Of a DNA stretch of 64,000 nucleotides, positions 1-9,396 are shown one piece after another. Position 1 is the first letter of the stretch. Each line of letters opens with the position of its first letter. Below the pieces are notes generated by a model. That model did no database searches. It had not been told where the DNA came from and saw only the letters and a program-made list of their open reading frames with translations. The translations under genes and the position numbers were made by a program. The stretch is from positions 26,156-90,155 of the forward strand of contig UQAI01000001.1 in assembly GCA_900538885.1 (NCBI GenBank). The letters run 5' to 3'. The stretch is from an uncultured Mollicutes bacterium (GTDB lineage: Bacteria; Bacillota_I; Bacilli_A; ML615J-28; CAG-313).

Positions 1-1
1 G

Positions 2-1480
2 AAAACTTCAGAAATGAGTTATTTAAGCAATAATTATTTAGGTTCATACCTAGGCTATCAAGCTCAACTTCCCTTACTTCTTGTTGAATATCATTTTAAA
101 GATAAACTAGATGTTGATAATTACTTTAAGTATTTAGACTTAGTACCTGAAACTTTTAAGAAGTATGTAGACTTTGAAATTGAAAAAGCTGATAACGGGT
201 ATGGCATGCCTGACTTTGTCATTGATAAAGTAGTTGAGCAATGTGTTAACTTTATTGGTAAGGCAAGTGAAGAAGATCATTTTATGATAAAAGTAGTAAA
301 TGACAAAATCGATAAACTAGAATTCTTAAGTGAGGAAGAAAAAGAAACGTATAAAGAATTAAATAAAGAAAAAGTAAAAGGCCCATTAATTGAGGGATAT
401 GCATATGTTCGTGATCATTTACCACTATTAAAGGGTAAAGCAACAAATAACATGGGACTTGCCCATTATTATACAACAAATGAAGATACAAATGAAAAAA
501 TAAATATTGGTCAAAAATATTATGAACTTTCATTTCAAAAAGCTGTTGGTTATAATATTAGTGTGGAAGAAGCCATTGCTTATGTAGAATCAAAATTAAA
601 TACTTATACAAAAGAACTTGAAACATTTAGAAAACTCGCGAAAGATGACTCAACTTTCCTTACAAGAGTGTCAGAAACCAAGTTTATGAGTCAAACTCCT
701 GAAGAGCAACTTGCGTTATATCAAAGAATTATTTATAGTGATTTTCCAACACTTAATTTAGAAAATGATTTAAATGTTGAGATTAAGTATATTGATAAAG
801 CAATGGAAGAAAACTTTAGCCCTGCTGCCTATATGACTTCACCAATTGATGAGTTTAAAAATGAATATATTTATTTAAATAATAAATCAATTTTAATAGA
901 TCAAGAAGATAGTGAAGGTAATGTTACAAAAGTTTATGATTATAATTATTTGTTTACAACCCTTGCTCATGAAGGCTATCCAGGACATTTATATCAAAAC
1001 GTATATTTCAAAAACAAACAAACAAATGTTTTAAGAAAAGTGCTTAAAAGTTCTGGATATATGGAAGGTTGGGCAACTTATGTTGAAAACTATATGTATA
1101 ATTTTTTAGAAGGTTTTGATCAAGATATAATTGATTACTATCTTTTCCAAGAAAACTACCAAGCCGCAATCTATTCTCGTCTTGATATGGGAATCCATTA
1201 TAATGGTTGGACACTAGAGGAAACATATGATTATTTATCAAAATATTATAATGTAACTCTAGAAAGTACAAAATCCATTTATGAAAGATTAATTGAAGTT
1301 CCTAATAACTGTCAGTATTATTACTTTACTTACTTTAAACTTTGTGATATGTATGATAAAGTAAAAACAGCATTAGGCAATAAGTTTGATCCAGTTGAAT
1401 ATCATAAGCGAATTCTTGACTGTGGACCACTTCCACTAAGATTTGTGGAAAAAAGAGTTTTAGCTTCATACGGATTATAA
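2..1480 (+). CDS. DUF885-family putative metallopeptidase (5' end outside window)
   Basis: The frame is open to the first base of the window, so the ATG at 14 may be internal; family members are usually about 550-600 residues against the 488 or so seen here. The hallmark HEGYPGH lies near residue 319 counted from position 14, followed about 30 residues later by MEGWATYVE, which can supply a third metal-binding or catalytic acid. Family knowledge: DUF885 proteins are predicted zinc-dependent peptidases, often secreted or lipid-anchored; any signal peptide would lie upstream of the window. Substrate unknown. It is followed by the tig promoter region, so it is the last gene of its transcript. 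Confidence 0.8.
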   Translation, partial: KTSEMSYLSNNYLGSYLGYQAQLPLLLVEYHFKDKLDVDNYFKYLDLVPETFKKYVDFEIEKADNGYGMPDFVIDKVVEQCVNFIGKASEEDHFMIKVVNDKIDKLEFLSEEEKETYKELNKEKVKGPLIEGYAYVRDHLPLLKGKATNNMGLAHYYTTNEDTNEKINIGQKYYELSFQKAVGYNISVEEAIAYVESKLNTYTKELETFRKLAKDDSTFLTRVSETKFMSQTPEEQLALYQRIIYSDFPTLNLENDLNVEIKYIDKAMEENFSPAAYMTSPIDEFKNEYIYLNNKSILIDQEDSEGNVTKVYDYNYLFTTLAHEGYPGHLYQNVYFKNKQTNVLRKVLKSSGYMEGWATYVENYMYNFLEGFDQDIIDYYLFQENYQAAIYSRLDMGIHYNGWTLEETYDYLSKYYNVTLESTKSIYERLIEVPNNCQYYYFTYFKLCDMYDKVKTALGNKFDPVEYHKRILDCGPLPLRFVEKRVLASYGL

Positions 1481-1511
1481 AAGCAAAATGAAAGCAATAA
1501 TTTAGATAATT

Positions 1512-1520
1512 TGATATAAT
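1512..1520 (+). promoter_or_regulatory. Promoter -10 of tig (extended TGATATAAT)
   Basis: TGATATAAT is a perfect extended -10, 32 bases before the tig start. The -35 position about 17 bp upstream (AAGCAA) is poor, as is common when an extended -10 is present. The same TGnTATAAT form precedes secG, the HTH-hsd operon and the 53812 lipoprotein gene. Confidence 0.55.
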
Positions 1521-1551
1521 ATGTAAGATTAGTAAAGGAGAATTTATTCAT

Positions 1552-2871
1552 ATGAGTGAATCAAAAGTAAAAGTAGAAAATATTTCAAATAGTAAAGTTA
1601 AATTAACAATTAAAGTAAGTGCTGAAGAATTTGATAAAGCCCTAGATATGGCTTTTGAAAAGGTAATTAAAAAAGTAAAAATTGATGGTTTTAGAGAAGG
1701 TAAAGCTCCTAAAAACGTATTTATTAACCACTATGGTTGGGAAAGCTTATATCAAGATGGTATTGAGTATGCATTACAACTTACTTACTATCCAGCTGTT
1801 CAAAAAGCGAGTGTTGTTCCAGTAAGTGATCCTAAAATTGATTTAGATTTCTCTAAAATTAAAAAAGGCAGTGGTTTCACTTATACTGCTGAAATTGAAA
1901 TTTGGCCAACACCAGAACTTGGACAATATAAGGGTTTAACAGTTAAAGCTAAATCAACAAGAGTAACTAAAAAGATGGTTGAAGAATATATTAAAGAACA
2001 ACTAAAGAATAAAGCTGAAATCGTTGTAAAAGATACTCCTGCTGCTTTAGGTGATACTGTTGTAATCGACTTTGAAGGCTTTGTAAATGGTGAAGCATTT
2101 GAAGGTGGAAAAGCTGAAAATTATCCATTAGAGCTTGGCTCTCATGCTTTTGTTCCAGGATTTGAAGATCAACTAGTAGGAACTAAAACTGGTGATGAAC
2201 TAGATGTTAACGTTATTTTCCCTGAAAATTATCATGAATCATTAGCTTCAAAACCTGCAACATTTAAAGTTAAAGTTCATGAAGTAAAAGGCCGTGAAGA
2301 AGCCGAATTAAACGATGATTTAGTTGCTGAAATGGAAATTGAAGGCGTTAAAACTGTAAAAGAATATAATGAATATGTTAAAAAACTTTTACAAAATCAA
2401 AAAGAACAAGAAAACGAAAACTACATTATGGATACGCTAATGAAGAAAATTGAAAAAGATTCTAAAATAGTTGTTCCACAAACTGTAATTGACGAAGAAT
2501 TAAATAAACAAGTTGAAAGAATTGAAAACCAAGCTAAACAATATAAAGTACCAACTGAAGTTTTATTACAATATAGTGGATACGCTAATATGGAAGCTTA
2601 CAAAAAGGCTGGAGCAGAATACATTAAACGTCAAATTACTGAAGAAGTAATCATTGAAGAAATTGTAAAAGCTGAAAAGTTTGAAGTTTCAAAAGAAGAA
2701 ATTGAAGCAGAATATGCAAAACTTTGTGGTGATAAACCTGAAGAAACAGAAACTGACAAAGCTAAGAGATTAGAAGACATTAAAAAGAGATACAGTGCAG
2801 AACAAGTAGAACATCATCTAAAGATGACAAAAGCTGTCAACTTAATTAAAGATAGTGCTGTAATTCAATAA
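1552..2871 (+). CDS. tig: Trigger factor, ribosome-associated chaperone and prolyl isomerase
   Basis: This 439-residue protein has the usual three parts. The N-terminal ribosome-binding domain carries the signature GFREGKAPKN near residue 46 (family form GFRxGxxP), which docks on ribosomal protein L23. An FKBP-type isomerase domain spans roughly residues 160-245 (GDTVVIDFEGFVNGEAFEGG, then PGFEDQLVG). The C-terminal helical arm completes the chaperone cradle. It has a strong AAAGGAG site 12 bases before the ATG and an extended -10 promoter. Its position directly before clpX and lon is the classical Gram-positive protein quality-control cluster. Confidence 0.97.
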   Translation: MSESKVKVENISNSKVKLTIKVSAEEFDKALDMAFEKVIKKVKIDGFREGKAPKNVFINHYGWESLYQDGIEYALQLTYYPAVQKASVVPVSDPKIDLDFSKIKKGSGFTYTAEIEIWPTPELGQYKGLTVKAKSTRVTKKMVEEYIKEQLKNKAEIVVKDTPAALGDTVVIDFEGFVNGEAFEGGKAENYPLELGSHAFVPGFEDQLVGTKTGDELDVNVIFPENYHESLASKPATFKVKVHEVKGREEAELNDDLVAEMEIEGVKTVKEYNEYVKKLLQNQKEQENENYIMDTLMKKIEKDSKIVVPQTVIDEELNKQVERIENQAKQYKVPTEVLLQYSGYANMEAYKKAGAEYIKRQITEEVIIEEIVKAEKFEVSKEEIEAEYAKLCGDKPEETETDKAKRLEDIKKRYSAEQVEHHLKMTKAVNLIKDSAVIQ

Positions 2872-2895
2872 TTATTTTGATTAAATTAATAAATT

Positions 2896-2918
2896 CGCTC
2901 CATAATAAATATGGAGCG
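2896..2918 (+). promoter_or_regulatory. Hairpin burying the clpX Shine-Dalgarno site
   Basis: A perfect 9-bp inverted repeat (CGCTCCATA at 2896-2904, TATGGAGCG at 2910-2918) with a 5-base loop. The GGAG ribosome-binding site of clpX (2913-2916) lies entirely inside the 3' arm. No T-run follows, so it is not an ordinary terminator of tig. Inference: it limits clpX translation, possibly in a temperature-dependent way. Confidence 0.6.
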
Positions 2919-2926
2919 TGATTATT

Positions 2927-4105
2927 ATGGAAAAAGTGTATTGTTCGTTTTGTGGTAAAGAAATAACCTGGGATAACCTAGGTGTTGAAGGAAATAAAGC
3001 TTGGATTTGTCAAGACTGCCTAAAAATATACTATGATATATTAAATATTGAACAAAAAGAATTGTTTAATAAACAATTTATCAAAAACTTTAAGGATGAA
3101 GTTATAAGTCCTAAAGTAATATATGATAAGCTTGATGAATGTGTTATAAGCCAAAAACAAGCAAAAAAAGTCTTATCGGTAGCGTTATATCAACATTACA
3201 AAAGAATAACTTGTCCGGATTTAAAAGATTTAGAAAAGCCTAATATTTTAATGATTGGCCCAACGGGGGTTGGCAAAACATTACTTGCGAAAACCATGGC
3301 ATCAATCTTGAATTTGCCACTAGCTATTTGTGATGCGACAGTATATACTCAAGCAGGATATGTTGGCGAAGATGTTGAAAATATCTTATTAAAACTTCTT
3401 CAAAATGCTGATTATGATTTAGAACTTGCCGAAAAAGGCATTGTGTTCATCGATGAATTTGATAAACTTGCCCGTAAAAGCGAGAATGTTTCAATCACAA
3501 GAGATGTCTCCGGAGAAGGTGTTCAAAACTCTTTATTAAAAATAATTGAAGGAAATATTATTAATGTACCTCCACAAGGTGGAAGAAAGCATCCATATCA
3601 AGAGTACATTAAATTTGATACATCAAAAGTCTTATTTATTTGTGCAGGAAGTTTTGAAGGACTCGATGATAATAAAACTAAGCCAATGGGATTTGAAAAT
3701 AAAAAAGTGGAAGACATATTACTAGATACTAAAAAACTTCAAAAATTTGGAATCATTCCAGAAATTTTAGGTAGACTTCCCGTAACAGTTAGACTTGAAA
3801 GACTAACCCTTGAAGATCTAGAAAAAATCCTAACAGTTCCTAAAAAAGCCATAATCAAAGAATATCAAAAATTATTTAATAGCGACAAAATTGAACTAAT
3901 ATTTAATAAAGAAACAATCAAGATGATTGCGAGAAAAGCATATGACGAAGGAACGGGGGCGAGAGCTTTACGTAAGATTCTTGAAGAAAGAATGCTTGAT
4001 TTGATGTTTAAACTTCCATATGATGAAAGTGTTAGATCAATTGAAGTAAATGAAAATGAAGAAATATACAATGAAAAAAGTGAGGAAGTAATTCCTAGTG
4101 CTTAG
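2927..4105 (+). CDS. clpX: ATP-dependent Clp protease ATP-binding subunit ClpX
   Basis: AAA+ unfoldase that feeds substrates to ClpP. The N-terminal zinc-binding domain has two CxxC pairs (CSFC, CQDC). Walker A GPTGVGKT lies near residue 111, the pore loop GYVGED follows, Walker B is FIDEFDK, and the RKH loop appears as GGRKHP. The C-terminal small AAA domain contains GTGARALRKILEE. The ATG at 2927 is preferred: a GTG at 2918 is in frame but only one base from the GGAG, whereas 2927 has normal spacing. lon starts 12 bases after the stop, so the two are probably co-transcribed. Its ribosome site is buried in a hairpin. Confidence 0.97.
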   Translation: MEKVYCSFCGKEITWDNLGVEGNKAWICQDCLKIYYDILNIEQKELFNKQFIKNFKDEVISPKVIYDKLDECVISQKQAKKVLSVALYQHYKRITCPDLKDLEKPNILMIGPTGVGKTLLAKTMASILNLPLAICDATVYTQAGYVGEDVENILLKLLQNADYDLELAEKGIVFIDEFDKLARKSENVSITRDVSGEGVQNSLLKIIEGNIINVPPQGGRKHPYQEYIKFDTSKVLFICAGSFEGLDDNKTKPMGFENKKVEDILLDTKKLQKFGIIPEILGRLPVTVRLERLTLEDLEKILTVPKKAIIKEYQKLFNSDKIELIFNKETIKMIARKAYDEGTGARALRKILEERMLDLMFKLPYDESVRSIEVNENEEIYNEKSEEVIPSA

Positions 4106-4117
4106 AAAGGAGTAAAT

Positions 4118-6445
4118 ATGTTTGAGTTAAATGAACAGGTAACAGAACAATTACCAGCAATAGTTGTAAGTGACATTGTACCGCTTCCAAATAATGAAAT
4201 TAGAGTAGAAATAAATAGACCTGAAGATATTAAGGCTTTAAAAAGTGCTGAGCAATATCGAAACTATATATTTTTAATGTTACCATCAAAAAACGATACT
4301 CAAAATGAGGTTATTGACAACTATTATAAAAGGGGAGTAGTAGCGAAAATTGTCTTAAATATGACCAATCCTAACGGGTCTAGAAGAGTTAAATTACAAA
4401 CTATTGTACGTGCTGATGTAGAAGAGTTTGTATTAACCAGTCCCCATTTACTAGTAAAATTTACAACCCAACCATCAATTAGTAGTGATAGTGATAAAGA
4501 AATCGCAACTTTAGAATTAATTAAGCAAGAATTAGTATCAAATAATAAAATGATGCCAGTTCTAGAAAATAAAGATGCTATTCTTAATAGTTTAAGAAAA
4601 GGTATCTCATCAGCTGAATTTTCTGATGTTATCGCTATTAATATTATAGGTGATTTTAAATCACATCTTAAGTATTTATTTGAACTTGATATTACTAAAC
4701 GTTTACTTATGATTTTAGAAGACTTAAGAAAACAAAAGTATTTTGCAAGTCTTGAAAGTAAAATCGATGAAGAAGTAAAACGTAGCATTAATGAAGCTCA
4801 AAAAGAGTACTACCTAAGAGAAAAAATGAAAGCCATCCAGGATGAACTTGGTGATAAGGCTAAAAAAGAAACAGACATTGATGTATTAAGAAAGAAAATT
4901 AAAGAAGCAAAAATGCCAAAAACAGTAGAAGAAAAAGCTTATAATGAATTAAACCGTTATATGTCAACACCAAGCACTTCGCCTGAATCTGGTATTATAA
5001 GAACATATCTAGATTTTCTTATTGCATTACCATGGAACACACAATCAGTTGATTCTGATGACATTAAGAAAGCTAAAAAAATTCTTGATGAAGATCACTA
5101 TGGACTTGATAAAGTTAAAGAAAGAATTCTTGAATATCTTGCTGTAAAAATTATGACACAAAAGAATCCACAAGCCATTCTATGTCTTGTTGGTCCTCCA
5201 GGTGTTGGTAAAACTTCACTTGCAAAGTCAATCGCAAGAGCTCTTAATAAGAAGTTTGTTAAACTTTCTTTAGGTGGTGTCAAAGATGAATCGGAAATTA
5301 GAGGCCATCGTCGTACTTATCTTGGAGCTCTACCTGGTAGAATTCTTCAAAATTTAAAACGCGCAGGCACAAATAATCCAGTATTCCTACTTGACGAAAT
5401 TGATAAGATGAGTAGTGATTATAAGGGAGACCCTACAAGTGCAATGCTTGAAGTATTAGATGGTGAACAAAATCAATTTTTCAGTGATAATTATTTAGAA
5501 GAACCATTTGATTTATCCCATGTTTTCTTTATCGCAACTGCCAATTATTTAGGTAATATTCCTGAACCATTACGTGACCGTATTGAAATAGTTGAAGTGT
5601 CAAGTTATACTGAATATGAAAAATTCGAAATTGCTACACACCACTTACTAAAAAAACAACTTTTAGCAAATGGACTTGATGAGTCCCAATTTAGTATTAG
5701 TGATCAAGCAATTTACTCAATTATTCAAAACTACACACGTGAAGCCGGTGTGCGTGAATTAGAAAGATTGTTAAGTTCAATTATTCGTAAAGCCATTAAA
5801 AATATTTTATTAAATGGTGCATCAAAAATTGAAATTACTGTTGATAATTTAGAAGAATATTTAGGAAAACCTAAATTTACTAATAACAAAACCGAAGAAA
5901 ATGATTTAGTAGGAATTGTTACTGGACTTGCTTATACACAGTTTGGCGGAGATACTTTATCAATTGAGGCAACTCACTATAAAGGTGAGGGGAAACTTCT
6001 ACTTACTGGTCAATTAGGCGATGTAATGAAAGAATCGGCTCAAGCAGCTTTCAGTTATGTTAAAAGCAATGTAGAAAAATTCAACATTAATATTAAGGAT
6101 ATCAAAGAATCTGATGTTCACATCCATGTTCCTGAAGGGGCAATTCCAAAAGATGGACCTTCAGCAGGTGTTACAATTACAACAGCCTTAATATCAACAT
6201 TTACTAATCGCCCAGTTCATCATGAAATTGGTATGACTGGAGAAGTTACATTACGTGGTCAAGTTCTTCCAATTGGTGGATTAAGAGAAAAATCAATTGC
6301 TGCTCATCGTAGCGGACTTAAGAAAATTATTATTCCATATGATAATTTAAAAGATATTGATGAGATTCCTGAAAGCGTGAAAAACAGTCTTGAAATTATT
6401 CCAGTTAAATCAGTAGAAGAGATTGTTGATATAGTCCTTAAGTAA
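4118..6445 (+). CDS. lon: ATP-dependent Lon protease
   Basis: A 775-residue LonA-type protease: N-terminal substrate-binding domain (about 10-195), coiled linker, AAA+ module with Walker A GPPGVGKT at about 359-366 and Walker B FLLDEIDK, and C-terminal peptidase domain with the Ser-Lys dyad. The serine sits in DGPSAG at residue 682 and the lysine in GGLREK at residue 725. It degrades misfolded and regulatory proteins in the cytoplasm. AGAAAGGAG precedes the ATG and clpX ends 12 bases upstream; no terminator is seen between them. No truncation or missing catalytic residue. Confidence 0.97.
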   Translation: MFELNEQVTEQLPAIVVSDIVPLPNNEIRVEINRPEDIKALKSAEQYRNYIFLMLPSKNDTQNEVIDNYYKRGVVAKIVLNMTNPNGSRRVKLQTIVRADVEEFVLTSPHLLVKFTTQPSISSDSDKEIATLELIKQELVSNNKMMPVLENKDAILNSLRKGISSAEFSDVIAINIIGDFKSHLKYLFELDITKRLLMILEDLRKQKYFASLESKIDEEVKRSINEAQKEYYLREKMKAIQDELGDKAKKETDIDVLRKKIKEAKMPKTVEEKAYNELNRYMSTPSTSPESGIIRTYLDFLIALPWNTQSVDSDDIKKAKKILDEDHYGLDKVKERILEYLAVKIMTQKNPQAILCLVGPPGVGKTSLAKSIARALNKKFVKLSLGGVKDESEIRGHRRTYLGALPGRILQNLKRAGTNNPVFLLDEIDKMSSDYKGDPTSAMLEVLDGEQNQFFSDNYLEEPFDLSHVFFIATANYLGNIPEPLRDRIEIVEVSSYTEYEKFEIATHHLLKKQLLANGLDESQFSISDQAIYSIIQNYTREAGVRELERLLSSIIRKAIKNILLNGASKIEITVDNLEEYLGKPKFTNNKTEENDLVGIVTGLAYTQFGGDTLSIEATHYKGEGKLLLTGQLGDVMKESAQAAFSYVKSNVEKFNINIKDIKESDVHIHVPEGAIPKDGPSAGVTITTALISTFTNRPVHHEIGMTGEVTLRGQVLPIGGLREKSIAAHRSGLKKIIIPYDNLKDIDEIPESVKNSLEIIPVKSVEEIVDIVLK

Positions 6446-6450
6446 AACAT

Positions 6451-6479
6451 TTGCAATAAATCTCGTTATATGATATAAT
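6451..6479 (+). promoter_or_regulatory. Promoter of secG (TTGCAA-17-TGATATAAT)
   Basis: TTGCAA at 6451-6456, a 17-bp spacer and TATAAT at 6474-6479 with the extended TG at 6471. It lies directly after the lon stop and 40 bases before secG. Confidence 0.75.
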
Positions 6480-6519
6480 TATAACGTTATAGTATCAAAA
6501 TATAAATTAGGAGGCCCAT

Positions 6520-6759
6520 ATGAGTGCTTTAAGTTGGTATGATTATATATTATTAGTCGTTTCAATTATTATGATTTTAATAGTAGTGTTACAATCATCT
6601 AAAGAAGATGGTATGAGTGCATTTACTGGTGAAAAGTCAGATCTTTTCGCAAATCAAAAACAAAGAGGTTTAGAAAAAGCTATTAATACTACAACAACAG
6701 TATTATCAGTAGTATTTTTCGTATTAACAATCTTAGCGGCTGTATTACCAAGATATTAA
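6520..6759 (+). CDS. secG: Preprotein translocase subunit SecG
   Basis: A 79-residue protein with two hydrophobic membrane segments (about residues 7-25 and 58-76) around a short loop containing TGEKSDLFANQKQRG, which matches the SecG loop (gGxxxxLFgxxxxrG). SecG is the small accessory subunit of the SecYEG channel and stimulates protein export. AGGAGG lies 5-6 bases before the ATG. secG followed by rnr and smpB is a conserved Gram-positive gene order. A short hairpin with a T-run separates secG from rnr, which may let secG be made in excess. Confidence 0.92.
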   Translation: MSALSWYDYILLVVSIIMILIVVLQSSKEDGMSAFTGEKSDLFANQKQRGLEKAINTTTTVLSVVFFVLTILAAVLPRY

Positions 6760-6764
6760 AAATT

Positions 6765-6785
6765 AGGGCTTAAATGCCCTTTTTT
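6765..6785 (+). terminator. Short intrinsic terminator or attenuator between secG and rnr
   Basis: AGGGC (6765-6769) pairs with GCCCT (6776-6780) around a 6-base AT loop, followed by T5-6. The stem is only 5 bp, so partial read-through into rnr is likely. Confidence 0.6.
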
Positions 6786-6806
6786 CATATTTTAATGGAG
6801 GGGAAA

Positions 6807-8939
6807 ATGAAAGAACAAATAGTCAAATTATTAAATACGCCTAAACATCAATTATTAAAAGCTGATGAAATATATAAAGAATTAGGCCTTACGACTGAAG
6901 AAGAATACGATATATTAGGAAATGCTTTAGAGGAATTAGAAAATGAATTTATAATTACGCATAATAAACAAAATGCTTTCGCCTTACTACCTTATTTTCA
7001 AATGCTAAAAGGCGTGATAAATATTAAAGAGGGTGGATATGGTTTTGTTGATGGTGATGATTTTAGTGTACATGTTGAAGAAGGAAAAACCGGAACCGCT
7101 ATTTCTGGTGATACGGTTATTGTAAAGTTTGCAAAATTAAAAAAAGCAAGTTATGAAGGGGAAGTAACAAGAATAGTAAAAAGATGCACTGAAACCATTG
7201 TTGGTCCATTAATTAAAAGAAAAGGACGTTATTTTGTAAAAGCAACTATTAATAAGAACACTATCTGGTGTGTGATCCGTGACCATAAAAACGCGAAAAC
7301 TCATAATGTTGTAAAAGTAAAAATCACAAAATATTATGCTTTCAACCAAGTTGAAGGTAATGTAATCGAGGTATATGGTGATGAATCAGAAGTAGGTATG
7401 GATATTACTATGCAAGTTCTTGCAAGTGGCATAAAATATCAATTTGATAAGGAAACTTGTGATGAAGCTGCATCTTTACCTCAAGTGGTTGACTTAACCA
7501 AATATAAAAAACGTAAAAATTTAAGTGACGAATTAATTATAACAATAGATGGTGATGATGCGAAAGACTTTGATGATGGTGTTAACGTAAAAAAACTTAA
7601 AAATGGTAATTATCTCTTAACTGTATGTATAGCTGATGTTAGTGAGTACGTTAAAGAAAATAGTTATTTAGATCTTGAAGCATATATGAGAGGAACTAGT
7701 GTTTATTTGCCAGATCGTGTAATTCCAATGTTGCCGTTTGAACTTTCCAATGGTATATGTTCACTAAATGAAGGAGAGTATCGTCTCGTAATGGTTGCGG
7801 AAATGGAATTTGATCATCTTGGCAATTTAGTAAATAGTGATCACTATGAAGGAATTATCAAAAGTGCTCACCGTATGACATATCAAAATGTAAACAAAAT
7901 ACTAGAAGAAAAAGATAAAAAATTAATTAGCCAATATCAAGATATTTATGAAATGCTTATTGACATGCAAGACCTTGCTAAAATATTATATGATAAGCGA
8001 ATTAAACGAGGTTCATTTGATTTTGAGACAAGTGAGGCCAAATTAAATTTAAACCCAGATGGTACTGTTAAAAGTATTGAATTAAGGGAAAGACGTACTG
8101 CTGAAAAATTAATTGAAGAGTTTATGCTTGTTGCCAATGAAAGTGTTGCTGAAAAAATGTCATGGCTTGATGTACCATTTTTATACCGCGTTCACGATGA
8201 ACCAGATGAAGCAAGATTAAATCTATTTATGAATCGTTTAAAAACATTGAAACAAGAGTTTTCATACAAAAATAAAACTGCTCTACCCAAAGCTTTACAG
8301 CAATTCTTATTAGATACCAATGCAGAAGAAAATACGCTCGAAAAAACTACCAAAAGTGTTATTAGTAATACCCTACTTAGAACCATGGCAAAAGCAAAGT
8401 ACCAGGAGATTAACATTGGCCACTATGGCTTAGCTAGTAAGTGTTATACGCACTTCACTTCACCAATCAGAAGATATCCAGATTTGCTTGTTCATAGATT
8501 AATGAAACAATTTTTATTTAACCATCAAGAAACAACCGAAGTTGACCCTGTAGGTTACTTTACAATTAAAGTTCATGAAACTGGCCTTTCCTCAAGTGCT
8601 AGTGAAAAAACGGCAGAAAATTTGGAGCGTAGTACTGTTGATATGAAAAAATGTGAATATATGGAAAAGTATATTGGAAATGTATTTACAGGCATGATTT
8701 CATCAGTGGTAAACTGGGGATTATATGTTACATTAGATAATACTGTTGAAGGATTAGTTAGATTTGATGATTTACCACATGATTACTATGAAGTTGATGA
8801 AACTGCCGGTATAATTTATGGATCTAATAAGAGTCATATCTTTAAATTAGGTGATATTGTACGTGTAAAATTAGTTGATGTAAACCAAAGCAAAAAACAA
8901 ATCACATTTAGAATGATGAGGAAATTAGAAAATGAATAA
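6807..8939 (+). CDS. rnr: Ribonuclease R, 3'-5' exoribonuclease
   Basis: A 710-residue RNase II-superfamily enzyme: N-terminal winged helix, cold-shock-like RNA-binding domains, central RNB catalytic domain with the acidic cluster DGDDAKDFDDGV near residue 247 (metal-binding aspartates), and a C-terminal S1 domain (GMISSVVNWGLYVTLDN onward). It degrades structured RNA and takes part in trans-translation decay with SmpB-tmRNA. The start at 6807 is chosen over an in-frame codon at 6774 because GGAGGGG lies four bases before it and 6774 falls inside the secG terminator. It overlaps smpB by 8 bases, implying coupled translation. Confidence 0.96.
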   Translation: MKEQIVKLLNTPKHQLLKADEIYKELGLTTEEEYDILGNALEELENEFIITHNKQNAFALLPYFQMLKGVINIKEGGYGFVDGDDFSVHVEEGKTGTAISGDTVIVKFAKLKKASYEGEVTRIVKRCTETIVGPLIKRKGRYFVKATINKNTIWCVIRDHKNAKTHNVVKVKITKYYAFNQVEGNVIEVYGDESEVGMDITMQVLASGIKYQFDKETCDEAASLPQVVDLTKYKKRKNLSDELIITIDGDDAKDFDDGVNVKKLKNGNYLLTVCIADVSEYVKENSYLDLEAYMRGTSVYLPDRVIPMLPFELSNGICSLNEGEYRLVMVAEMEFDHLGNLVNSDHYEGIIKSAHRMTYQNVNKILEEKDKKLISQYQDIYEMLIDMQDLAKILYDKRIKRGSFDFETSEAKLNLNPDGTVKSIELRERRTAEKLIEEFMLVANESVAEKMSWLDVPFLYRVHDEPDEARLNLFMNRLKTLKQEFSYKNKTALPKALQQFLLDTNAEENTLEKTTKSVISNTLLRTMAKAKYQEINIGHYGLASKCYTHFTSPIRRYPDLLVHRLMKQFLFNHQETTEVDPVGYFTIKVHETGLSSSASEKTAENLERSTVDMKKCEYMEKYIGNVFTGMISSVVNWGLYVTLDNTVEGLVRFDDLPHDYYEVDETAGIIYGSNKSHIFKLGDIVRVKLVDVNQSKKQITFRMMRKLENE

Positions 8940-9396
8940 TGAAAAAATAGTTTGTCAAAACAAAAGAGCATATCATGATTATTTTATCGAAGAAGAACTA
9001 GAAGCAGGTCTTGTGTTAACAGGCACAGAAATCAAATCAATTAGAATGGGAAAAGCTAGTATTCAAGAAGCTTATTGTGATATTAAAGAAGGTGAACTTT
9101 TTGTAGTGGGAATGAGCATTTCACCATATGAAAAAGGAAATATCTTTAATCACCAAGAAAAAAGTAACCGTAAACTTTTAGTTCACAAAAAAGAAATCTT
9201 AAAATTAAGTAATAAAGTAATGCGTGAAGGTTACACAATTATTCCTTTAAGAATTGTACTAAGAAATGGAATTGCGAAAATGGATATTGCCATTGCGAAA
9301 GGTAAAAAATTGTATGATAAAAGAGAAGACATGAAAAAGTCAAGCGATTTAGAGTACATAAAGAAAACAACAAAGGAGTCAAGATATGCTGACTAA
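8932..9396 (+). CDS. smpB: SsrA-binding protein SmpB
   Basis: A 154-residue protein that delivers tmRNA to stalled ribosomes. Family landmarks: AYHDYFIEEELEAGLVLTGTEIKSIR at the N-terminus (beta-barrel tmRNA-binding face), the ISPYEKGN region, and the basic C-terminal tail GKKLYDKREDMKK that becomes helical in the mRNA channel. Its start lies inside the end of rnr and its end overlaps the next gene by 11 bases, so all three are translated from one message. In many Bacillota the ssrA RNA gene follows smpB; here a TPR gene does, and no tmRNA was recognised nearby. Confidence 0.96.
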   Translation: MNNEKIVCQNKRAYHDYFIEEELEAGLVLTGTEIKSIRMGKASIQEAYCDIKEGELFVVGMSISPYEKGNIFNHQEKSNRKLLVHKKEILKLSNKVMREGYTIIPLRIVLRNGIAKMDIAIAKGKKLYDKREDMKKSSDLEYIKKTTKESRYAD

